In this document: piece after piece, positions 32,601 to 44,600 of the stretch
Layout: every line of letters begins with the position of its first letter
Numbering within the stretch: position 1 is the first letter of the stretch
Source of the DNA: Piscicola geometra
Taxonomy: Eukaryota > Annelida > Clitellata > Hirudinida > Piscicolidae
Assembly: GCA_943735955.1 (NCBI GenBank)
Contig: OX030956.1
Coordinates: 11,190,444-11,254,443 of the forward strand
Length of the DNA: 64,000 nucleotides
Direction: 5' to 3'
Notes under the pieces: generated by a model
The model's database searches: none
What the model was told of the DNA's origin: nothing
The model's input: the letters and a program-made list of their open reading frames with translations, nothing else
Made by a program: the position numbers and the translations under genes

Positions 32601-35600
32601 TTATTTATAATTTGACCTACTTCATAAAAACTAAGATTAAATGAGTAACTTTCAAACCTGACCAAATAATTTAATTTCTGGTATTATAATTCCTTGCTTG
32701 TGGGGGGTTTCAGAGCTCACCATTAAAACTATGCATCTAAAAAAAGTATTCATGATAAACAAATTAGTTGAACTTAAAAAATCGAAAATTTATTTAAAAT
32801 TTGTCTCAATTAACTTTTTTAAGTAACTATAATTAAATAAACTTCGAAGATCTTCATTAGAACTCCGCAACACACAATGATATCGCCTAGTTCCACAATG
32901 GCCTATTGAGGATTCGGTGTTACGAGGAGGCTTCTCAGTGGCTCGCTGTGCTTTGAAGCCCGCATCTGATAGCATAGTTTATTACCACCGCAGTAAATCA
33001 TATTTCTATATTAATTAAATTTTATGGTGAATTAAACTTTTTTCCTTATTTTTTTAGAAATGCAGAAACATCCCACAACCAATACACCACTGCCGCCCTA
33101 CACTCGGTACCCTCCGTGGTGGAGTCGAACAGGTACTTTTAACGAAACTTGTAGGCTCACATTTTTTTAAATTTAATCTTTTCATATAGAATTTTTTCAA
33201 TGAAACATAATTAAAACTAAAAACTTGTTGAAAATCCTTTAAAATATTTTTATTTTTAAATCGTAAAAAATATTACGCTGAAAATAACATAAATAGATAC
33301 ATTCTTAAACAGATGTGACAAGAACCTATGAAATCTCTACTCACGCTCCCACGACTGCTGCTACCACTACGACCAGAAAAATCACCCCTGTTCTAAATAC
33401 CACTACAACTAAAACTACCACAACCACCACAACTACTACTACAAAAACTACTACTACTCCTACAACTACTACTACAACTACCACCACTACTACCACAACT
33501 ACTACCAAAACCATTGAATTTCCGCCTCTTACTACCACCACTACCGCTACTACCACAACAAGGAAATATGTGCCATATACGAGACCTGCACACAGCGTTG
33601 AAGCTAGAAGTGAATTCTCTCTGATATTCGATACTTTGATGCTGATTCAAAATTTTTAAATTCAAAGAAAAAAATTGATTTATTATTTAACTAAGTTTTT
33701 AATATTAAAAATTAATAATAAATTCAGCATTTAACTTTTCTTAGTATTCGCCAAACTCTATGTCAAAGTCACACCTACCATTCCTGCAGCTTCGGTCGAG
33801 ATAGTGGGCAAGCCATTCAAGCAGGTGATCAAGAGAGGGGACTCTGCTGTCTTCGTGTGCAGAGCGGTGGTGGTTGGTCTTTTGACCAGGGACTACAGAA
33901 GCACCGTGCCACCCCCACCACAACTGCTCCCCTCCATCGACTGGCTCATCAACTTCAACATCAAAGTCAGAGGCTCACGCATCGATGGAGTGGTCGTGTG
34001 GGAGAAATCTTCGCTCCCGAACGAACTGACTTCGGTGCTGAGACTGCAGGGTGAGATGAGTGAGCGAGCGAGCAACATCCAGTGCACTGCCGCTGTCCCT
34101 CGCTGGTCGATGCACGCCTCAGGACAGTGGACTGAAGGTCACAAGATGGTCGAGAAGAAAGAAATCACAAGACTCGTCATAAAGTCTGAAACTACCAGTA
34201 CGTTCGTGTTTTGACATATCCTAAGATGACTCAGCGTGAAGATCTTATGCTCACATTTTCAATTAAGTCAGCCATGAGTGTGTGAACAAATGTTTAGTCA
34301 AGACTCAGTTTCGTTAATTCCGTCATTCGAAAAGCTGTACTTAGACTTTAAAATATTTCAGTTCAATCATAACTGAACTCTTATTAAAATTAAAAATGAA
34401 TTATTTTAATTATTACCATAAAAGCACGAAATAGATTAATGTTCTTTTGATTGAATGTTCTGGCCGCGTAAGTTTCTCTATAATTACATGAGTCCACAAA
34501 CCCAAAATTAAAAATTTCGTTGCACACATCAGTATTCGATTCGTTCATACATGAGAAATTGGGTTACATTTGAAAATCATTTCCAATTTTAACGAGTTAA
34601 ACAATTTAATAACTAAACAATTTAATTCTATTTAAAAACAAAACAAATAAACAATTTTTAAACCCTCCCCCAGCCACCAGAGGCTTTCCGATGATCAAGG
34701 TTCAACCTTCGGATGGACAAATGGTGGTGCTGCAGGGTCACTATGCGGAACTCAAATGTGATGCGTACGCGAGACCCTACCCCTCGATCACGTGGTTCAA
34801 AGGGGGTCTGCAACCCATCGACAATCACACCAGTCCCCGATACACCATTTCTGAAGGTGCTTGTGGCCTTGATTGAGTATTGATGCTGCTTTGGTTTGTG
34901 TCTTTTGTTCTCAACATGAGTTTTTGGAACATTTGAGTTTTTTTTCAACATTTAATCTAAATTTTTGTTTAAAAAAAGTAATATTAATGTGCTTAAACAA
35001 ATAATTTACTCTAATATTTTAATCAAGTATAATTCTAAAGAAGATCATAAAAATTACGAGAAGAGTTGTATACGAAATGCTCTTTTGAAGGGCACCGAGT
35101 GACAAGGATTGAAGAATATTAATTGAAAGAACTTTGATGCCTCCAGACACACTGAAGTGCATCACACAATGAGCCTTCTACACCGAATCTACTCGCACCG
35201 GCTTAGCGCAGAATGAATGTTAAAAATCAAAATAAAAAGTTCAATCAAGCGTTTATTTAAAAGTAAACGGGGAGTATTTTTATTTTAATAAATCAAATAT
35301 TGACAGCGTTTGTCTGGCAACCTTCAGGCACGTTGAGGATCAAGGACGTTGTGGAGGAAGATGCAGGCTTTTACGAATGCAGGGCCAACAACTCTTTCGG
35401 AACCAACGTAGCTTCACTCGTCGTCACAGGTGCCAAAGTTTTAATAAAAAATAGTTTAGACAGAGTCATGGAAAAAGAGATTTCACAGTTACAATTTTTT
35501 CAAATTGTAATAAAATATAATAAATTGTTAACTTATTGTCATAACACGTCATCAAACACTCCAACCTCAGTGTCTAAAGACCCTTGTGCGTTGTTGAGCT

Positions 35601-38600
35601 GCCTGCACGGAGCAACGTGTGTTTCTAACGGTGAAAAAGCCACATGTGAGTGCCAACTGGAGTGCAGGGGGGCTCAGAAGGTTTCCATCTGCTCAGGGGA
35701 TGGTGTCACCTATGAAAGCATGTGTCATCTGAAGCTTGCCGAGTGCCAGCAACAACGCATCATCAACGTCACCAAGCCTGGAAAGTGCAGTGAGTTCGGG
35801 GATGGCTTGATTACTCTATGGGAGACTATTGGAGACTGACTGACTGACTTGTTGCAATTAAGTCTTAACACAAATTTTGATTTAGTCCTAGAATGTGAAA
35901 TTCTCATTCAGCTAATCAATTCCAGATGTGTGAAATTGAGTTTGAATATGTAAATACGCTCAGTGAAATTAAAATGTCTGTAATTAATATAAATGGATAT
36001 GCGGAAGAGAGCGGTGAGAACCTTGAAATCTAAATAATGTCGAAATCAAGCGCTTATTTAATCGAACTTCGATTATAGATTTTTTTAACATAATTTATTT
36101 TTGTGAATATACTTTTCTATTATAAACAAAACACTTTTATTAGCTTTGAGACATACTTTAACAACAATTCCCATAGAAAAATTCCGAAATAAGCTGTTAC
36201 TGGGGTGTATTCCCATACAAATTAAACGGCGTTCGTGGATTTTAAAAAATTCCTCTTAGGTCTTTATAATCTAACATACGAAACACTTGCTTGAGAAATC
36301 TATTGACACATTTATGATTCACGCTGCGACACACCAACACTCGATCAACCTTGAAACTCCCGGCGTGCAACCCGCCAATATATTCATGACATTCGCGTGA
36401 TTGAGCTCCCTTCAACGCGGTAACCCTCAAAAGATGTAAATTCAATCCATATCAACCGATTCCTCGAGTCCAGAAATCTATAAAATAGTTATTTTAAAAA
36501 ACATTTGTATACTACATTACTAATATGCTCAATTTGATTACTCAGTTAATTTAAAACGATGCCTTAAACAAGTGATAATTCTGCTGAAGGATTGTGTGGG
36601 AAAAATGAAATAAATCAACTAATCAAAAGCAACTACTTTAAACACTGACCAGACATTAAGAGCTGCAATAGTGATTTGGGTGCTAATGCATCACCGAGAT
36701 CGTAAACAAGCTCGTCTCAGTCTAGAAAATGTAAACACATAAGCCTTTGCAACTGCCTGCAAGAGGCTTTGTATAATCTGAGAGTGTAAATCAAGATCGA
36801 AACTTTCGAGACATGGTCATTTCTTTATGCTCCCTAGGGGGTAGCTTGAGACATGAATAATTAATGCATGATTCAGTGTTAACCAATTATTTAAAATTTT
36901 CATTTCAAGAGAGTAAAACCGAGTGTCCTGAGTGCACTCACGGCTCAGAGTGTGTGCTTGCCTCCGACGGCACAGGCACGTGTCAGTGCTCTTTCGAGTG
37001 CGACGCTGAAGCGACAGAGAAGCTGTGTGGCACCGATGGACGCACCTACATGAACAGGTGCCACTTCGACCAGGTCGTCTGCCAGCAGCGCATCGACATC
37101 TACATTCTGAGAGCAGGATCTTGTGGTGAGAGTTAAATTGTGAAGTTTTCTTTTAATAAACATTTTATTTATACAAAGGGTGATACCGAAGGATTAAGAT
37201 TTTTTTATATAAATTGAGCACCGAAAGCGCGATAAACAAGGGTTCTGATTGAACATTGTGCTTCACGTAAATAATTTAAAAAATAAAACTTTATTTATAT
37301 ATTTTAGTTTTAAAAACTAAAAAAAATTTTATCTATAAAAAAATCATTTCCTCCTTCAGACCCATGCGAAGACGTGGTGTGTCAGCACGGCTCCACTTGC
37401 GTGGCGAGCTCAGACGGCTTCTCAGAGTGCCAATGTCTCTTCGACTGCCCTCCACACCCGTCCCAAGCCGTGTGTGTCCAAGATGCCATCACGTATGCCA
37501 GTCGCTGTGAGCTGGAGAAGGAGGCTTGTGTCGCCAAGAAGCAAGTCCCTCCCTGGAGAGACGGACCTTGTGGTAAAAAAGCCTTTTTTTAAATTTAATG
37601 AAATAGTTAAATAATTTAGTTATTATTTATTTCACTATTTCTGACTGACAAACCTATACTTTTGTTTATAATTTATTTTCTGATCCATCTACAGAAACAA
37701 ATCCATGTGAAGGCATCCCGTGCACTCACGGCTCAGAGTGCGTGCTTGCTTCCGACGGCACAGGCACGTGTCAGTGCTCTTTCGAGTGCGACGCTGAAGC
37801 GACAGAGAAGCTGTGTGGCACCGATGGACGCACCTACATGAACAGGTGCCACTTCGACCAGGTCGTCTGCCAGCAGCGCATCGACATCTACATTCTGAGA
37901 GCAGGCTCTTGTGGTGAGACGAAGCTAGATATGCACTGTTTTTTTTTGCCTTCTTTGAATTCAAAATAAGAATTTTTTGTTTCAATTGTGTTGAAGTTAA
38001 TTATTAACCATGATTTGGTTGATTTTGAAAGATTTTGATTCATAAAAAGTGTATTTTTCTCATTTTAATACTAGTGCGTGTTGTACAGAGACACTCATTA
38101 TACATAAAGCTTCACGAAAAAAAATTAAATATAAAAAAATTAATTCAATATTTAAAGTTCTAAATTTTTGTTTATTTATCTCTAAAAAACTCATTTTCTC
38201 CCTCAGACCCATGCGAAGACGTGGTGTGTCAGCACGGCTCCACTTGCGTGGCGAGCTCAGACGGCTTCTCAGAGTGCCAATGTCTCTTCGACTGCTCTCC
38301 ACACCCGTCCCAAGCCGTGTGTGTCCAAGATGCCATCACGTATGCCAGTCGCTGTGAGCTGGAGAAGGAGGCTTGTGTCGCCAAGAAGCAAGTCCCTCCC
38401 TGGAGAGACGGACCTTGTGGTAAAAAAAGTTTTGAGTATTCTCTAGTATTTTCTATGAAATATTTCATAGATTAATCATTTCAGACTTCTTGCTTATGCT
38501 TCATTTTTTCACAAAATTTACAGAGAAAGATCCATGTGAAGGCATCACGTGCACTCACGGCTCAGAGTGCGTGCTTGCCTCCGACGGCACAGGCACGTGT

Positions 38601-41600
38601 CAATGCTCTTTCGAGTGCGACGCTGAAGCGACAGAGAAGCTGTGTGGCACCGATGGACGCACCTACATGAACAGGTGCCACTTCGACCAGGTCGTCTGCC
38701 AGCAGCGCATCGACATCTACATTCTGAGATCAGGCTCTTGTGGTGAGACGAAGCTAGATATGCACTGTTTTTTTAAAAGCCTTCTTTGAATTCAAAATAA
38801 GCTTTTTTGTTCCAATTGTGTTGATGTGAATTATTAACCATTATTTGGCTGATTTTGAAAGATTTCGATTCATAAAAACTTTTCTTTCCTCATTTTAATA
38901 ATAGTGCGTGTTATACAGAGACACTCATTATACATAAAGCTTCACGCTAAAAAATTTAATATAAAAAAATTTAATTCAATAATTGAAATTCTAAATTTTT
39001 GTCTATTTATCTATAAAACACTCATTTCATCCCTTAGACCCATGCGAAGACGTGGTGTGTCAGCACGGCTCCACTTGCGTGGCGAGCTCAGACGGCTTCT
39101 CAGAGTGCCAATGTCTCTTCGACTGCCCTCAACACCCGTCCCAAGCCGTGTGTGTCCAAGATGCCATCACGTATGCCAGTCGCTGTGAGCTGGAGAAGGA
39201 GGCTTGTGTCGCCAAGAAGCAAGTCCCTCCCTGGAGAGACGGACCTTGTGGTGAAAAGCCCTTCGTTTTAGATTTTTTCACTTCAAACAAAATTCATTTT
39301 TCAAACAAAAATTGTATATATTTTGACTTTTGTTTATAATTCATTCTCCTATACATCTGCAGAAAAAGATCCATGCGAAGGCATCGAGTGCACTCACGGC
39401 TCAGAGTGCGTGCTTGCCTCCGACGGCACAGGCACGTGTCAGTGCTCTTTCGAGTGCGACGCTGAAGCGACAGAGAAGCTGTGTGGCACCGATGGACGCA
39501 CCTACATGAACAGGTGCCACTTCGACCAGGTCGTCTGCCAGCAGCGCATTGACATCGGCATCGTTTATGCCGGCTCTTGTGGTGAGTTGAATATATTTTT
39601 GGTATCTATTAGGTTTATAAATATACTAAATGTCAATAAATTTTCAAGTAATTTATCTACAATAATATCTACAATGTTCGTAATACATACAGACCCCTGT
39701 TCGGAACTCCAATGTCCAGCGCATCAGAGTTGCATTCTCGATGAAAAGAGACTTCCCAGTTGCGCCTGTCCAGCCGGATGTGATCTGATTCTGGAGCCGG
39801 TTTGTGGAAATGATGGAGTCACTTACATTAACTCCTGTCTCATGAAACAACACAAGTGCCTGAACAACCAACAAATTGAGCCTTATGCTGCTGGAATCTG
39901 TCAAGAAGGTTTAGCCCTTATACTAAGCTAAAATCACTTAAGATATATTAGGCTAATTAGAGTTTTCAATAAATTACTTTTTCAAAAAACACTCTTAAAA
40001 ACGTATTTTTAAACATTTCAGATCACCCTTGTCGCTCACTCAAGTGTCGTAGCAGCGAACTTTGTCGGACGAATTTCGATGGAAAAGCAGAGTGCTTTTG
40101 TCCAAGCACTTGTCCTCGCGTATATACTCCAGTGTGTGCAGAAGATGGCAAAACTTATGACAACCTGTGTTCCATGATGAAGGAAAGCTGTTTGTCCCAC
40201 AGAGATCATCCGAAGTACCACCATGGAAAGTGTGGTACGTCTACAAAAGATTTTAAAGTATAAAACTCATTTTTTATTTTTTTTTATTTAGCTTATATCT
40301 CACAATCCCAAAAAAATGCAATAAAACGTTGATCTTTTACGTTCAGGAGAGACAGCATCGTGCCAAAACACCAGTTGTGGGGAACACATGGAGTGTCGGA
40401 TGCTTGAAGGACTCACTCCCACTTGCGTCTGCCCCACCTGCTCGCCAGTTTACAAGCCGGTATGCTCTTTCCTCGCATACGACTGTTAAAGATTAAGCCC
40501 GCTTGCAGCTTTAACTCGAATTTAGAGTTAAACTTTTTAGAATTTTGAAATTAAAACTTGCAAAATATTAAATATGTTTGATTGATATTTTCCAAGTCTT
40601 TATGAATTTCTTTGATGGACATGGAAACTCAGGTGTGTGGCAGTGACGGAAAAACTCACGCGAATGACTGTCACTTGAAGAAAACAGCCTGTCAAGAAAA
40701 TCGCTCACTGAAAGTCGACTATGACGGACCTTGTGGTAAAATAATTTTTTTTTATTTACATTTTGAAAAAATTCATTAAAATATTATTTATTTTTTAAAT
40801 ACGTTTTATTGAAATTTGAAGTGGTCTTTTCTGCACAGACGCGTGCAAGGGGGTAAAATGCTCGAAGCCTTATGAAACGTGTGATGCAGAGACTGGAATA
40901 TGTCGGTGTCCCGATAATTGTGATGTGAGTCTGAAAATTATAAAAACAAAATAAGTTTTTTTTAAATTATTTTTAATCATTTAATAATAATTCATCTTCT
41001 TTTCATTAAACGTTTTTTTCATGTAATTCACAAATCTCCCCTTCACCAAACTTCTCAAACTTGCCAACCATCCACTCCTTGTCCAGGATTCAACACAGAC
41101 GGTGTGTGCCAGCAACGGCCTGACATATCCCAGCGCCTGTTACATGAGGGTTTCTGCCTGTCTCTCCAACAACAACTACACTGTGGTGCATGTTGGGGAT
41201 TGTGGTGAGCAATTTATCGTCTTTATATTAAATAGAACTTGTCGTACTTTTTTTTCTATTCTTTAATGATTCGTTTATTTTCAATTTTTTAATTTGAGGG
41301 TTTCATTTACGATAGATGGATTTTCAAAAATAATTGAAATATAAATTATATTTCACTCGATAGATTTTCTAACGCACACAACTTATAACAAAACACTTGC
41401 TCCCTCTTCTCGCCTGCAGACGGCTGTCACACCACAGTGTGCTACTACGGCGCAGTGTGCAAGAAAGGGACGTGTGTGTGTGACTTTAACTGTCCTGAAC
41501 CGCCCACTGAATACGATGACCCTGACAACAATGATTACGACGACGATGGGCCAGAGGGTGGTGATGATGATGATGATGGTGGTGGGGACAACCACCTGGT

Positions 41601-44600
41601 GTGTGGGGCTGATCACAAGACGTACACGAGATGCCAACTGAAGGAGGAAATATGCAGAAGACAAGCTTCCATTGAGACGCTGCATGATGGAGCGTGTGAC
41701 GGAGGAGATGAGGAGGAGGAGGAAGGGAAGAATGAAGATGAATATGATGAGGAAGAAGAAGAAGAAGAGGAAGAAGAGGGAGATAAAGAGGATGAGGAAA
41801 AAGAAAAAAAAGATTATCCTGATGAGAATGAGGATGAGTATGAAGATAAGTATGAGGAGGAGGAAGAGGATGAATATGATGATGATAAAGACTACAAGGA
41901 CAATAACATCACCATCACTGACGATGATGAAGGCAGTGGTGAGGTCGACGGGGTGGAAGATGCCGACGATTCGAGAGATTATAAAAACTACGATGATGAG
42001 TATGAAGAGAAAGGCACTGGCGATGCAAGTCAGAGTGAGTACGATGATAACAAGGATGATGATGATGATACCAAAGAAGAAGATGATGATACTAAAGGAG
42101 ATGATGATGATATTAAAGAAGATTACAATGATGATAATGATGATGAAAACTACAATGATTATAATGATGAAGATTATGAAGATTACAGTGGAAAGTCCGA
42201 TAAAGAAGATTTTGAAAGCGAAGAAAGTGAACGGACGAACAGACACGAGTTCGGATCTGGAGGAGAATCTACAGGTTTCTCATAAAATGACATCACTTTG
42301 AACAATTAATTCATTTTATTATACTTAATTTTTAAAAAAATACAATCTTGCATCAACCTCACAGTAGTAGAGCTCTTCAATTGGAATAAAATAAATATTG
42401 TTTTTAAAATTAGATATTTTTCTTTAATTTAATATATCCAGCTCTAAATGTTTTTGAAGAAATAATATTTCCTGGCAAACACCCAAAGCATGTTGTCAAA
42501 GATGAATATTAGTTAAAAAAATTAACTTTTTCTAACAATTTTCAAAGGCGTCACCAAGGTGAAGCGGACGGGAAGGGCGTGCAGCAAGGAGACGTGTCTG
42601 TACGGAGGCAGTTGTGGCAAGGACGCCAGTGGAAAAGTCGTCTGCTCGTGTGACTTCAAGTGCCAGAGTATCCGGTGCGTCAGTGGTTCAACTACTTTCA
42701 AACCATCGTCATCATCACCTTATAAAACTATCATCATCACCTCTGACTCACATCACTATCATCATCACCTCTGACTCACATCACTATCATCATCACTTCT
42801 GACTCACATCACTATCATCATCACTTCTGACTCACATCACTATCATCATCATTTCCACCTCTCCAAGCATCGCATCATCTCTACTACTAGGTGCCCATCC
42901 CACAGATCTCCAGTGTGCGCATCAGACGGGGATACGTACGTGAACGAGTGTGAGATGCGAGAAGAGGCGTGCAAGAAACAGAAAAGCATCAGCGCCGTGT
43001 CGATGGGCAACTGCGATGGTCAGTAGAAATTTAATTTAATATTATTAAAAATTAATTATTTGTTTGGTGTATTCTTTATTTTTACAGCATTTAAATCTTT
43101 AAAAAACTGTGTGAACTAAAATCTTCAGTGAATAGTAATGTGTGAGTGAACTACCCAAAACCTGCTTAATAACCTCATTGACCGAGATCAATCGTCAAAC
43201 GACCCCTGACTCAGGCATCTTCGAGGAGTACTGCGACGGTTCGACGGTCTTGGTCGACCCAAACACCCACCTAGCGACGCCATGTTCCGCGAGTACTGCC
43301 TGCCCCTCCCCGTGGTACTGTCACGTGATCGCTCAAGTGGGAAGGTGCTGTCTCAAGGCGGGTGAGTGCAGGGAAAAAGTAATTTTTGTTTTAACGTTGA
43401 TTCTTGTGAATTTAATTTTTTTTAAACAATTTCAAAATTACTTTTATTTTGAATATTTCAAAAATTATTTTTACACTGGATAATAAAAGCTTTAATTTAA
43501 ATGCCACCACAGGTGAATCTGCATGTTCCATCTCCCAGTACGGGTGTTGTGCAGATGGCTTCACATTTTCTCCCTCCCCAAACCAGCAAGGCTGTCCAGG
43601 TGGAAAAAAATCAAAATAGCCTAGTTTTTCAAAATATATTGTATTCAAAATATTTTAGCAAGTAATCTATCCATAAAACCCAACAAAAATCTAATTAAGC
43701 AATTTTCATCAGAGAACTGCCGATGCAACAGAGTGGGCTCAGTGAACAGCACATGTCAGCCGGTAACCAGCCATTGTTTCTGCCGTCCAGGCGTCATCGG
43801 CACGCACTGCGACCGCTGCAGCAGCAACTACTGGGGCATGCACAAGATAGGCCAGTATGCAGAAGGATGCACCGGTCAGTTGAGGCGTTTGACATAATAA
43901 AATATTTGATTAATTGAATTTAGTTTCATTTTATAAAATTATATATATAATTAATTATTCAAAAAAAATATTTTAAAGTCGATAAATCGTTTTCTTTAAA
44001 ACAGCTTGTCAATGCAACAAGTACGGTTCGTTGCGGATGGACTGCGACCAGATGTCTGGCAAGTGTTTGTGTCTTCCTGGAGTGACTGGAGCCAAGTGCG
44101 ATACCTGCTCCAACGGGAAAAAGCTGAACAGAAAGGGATGTGTTGGTGAGTGTGTTGTGGAAGTTTGATGGAGTTTGATGGATGGTTTTTTGTAGAATTG
44201 AAGTTTGGTGAAGGTGCTCACCCTCAAAAATCATTTGGAAAGACTTGATTTTTAAAAACAACTAAACTTTCCAAAAACCTTCAGACGACCGCAACCGACG
44301 TTCAAAGCCCTGTCCTGCTGACATTTCCTGCAAGTACGGAGCAGCATGTCACATGACTCCCTCAGGTCCTGAGTGTGTTTGTCCGGAGAGTTGCTCGCAG
44401 GCAGACGGACAGATCTTCGAGGGGGTGATCTGTGGCACTGACAACCGCATGTATGCTTCGAAGTGTCAGTTGGAGATGGCAGCTTGCAGGCACCAGATGG
44501 ACATCAAAGTGCTGTCGTATGGACCTTGTCTGGGTGGGTGATGGGTGGGTGAAGTGCGAGGGTGGGTTAGATTTGGACAAAAACCTAAATTAAATGAAAA

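Noticed and set aside
41383..42246. 287-residue hydrophobic minus-strand frame resembling a multi-pass membrane protein
   Set aside because: It is the antisense of the Asp/Glu-rich agrin-like exon; GAT/GAA repeats read backwards give Ile/Phe/Leu.
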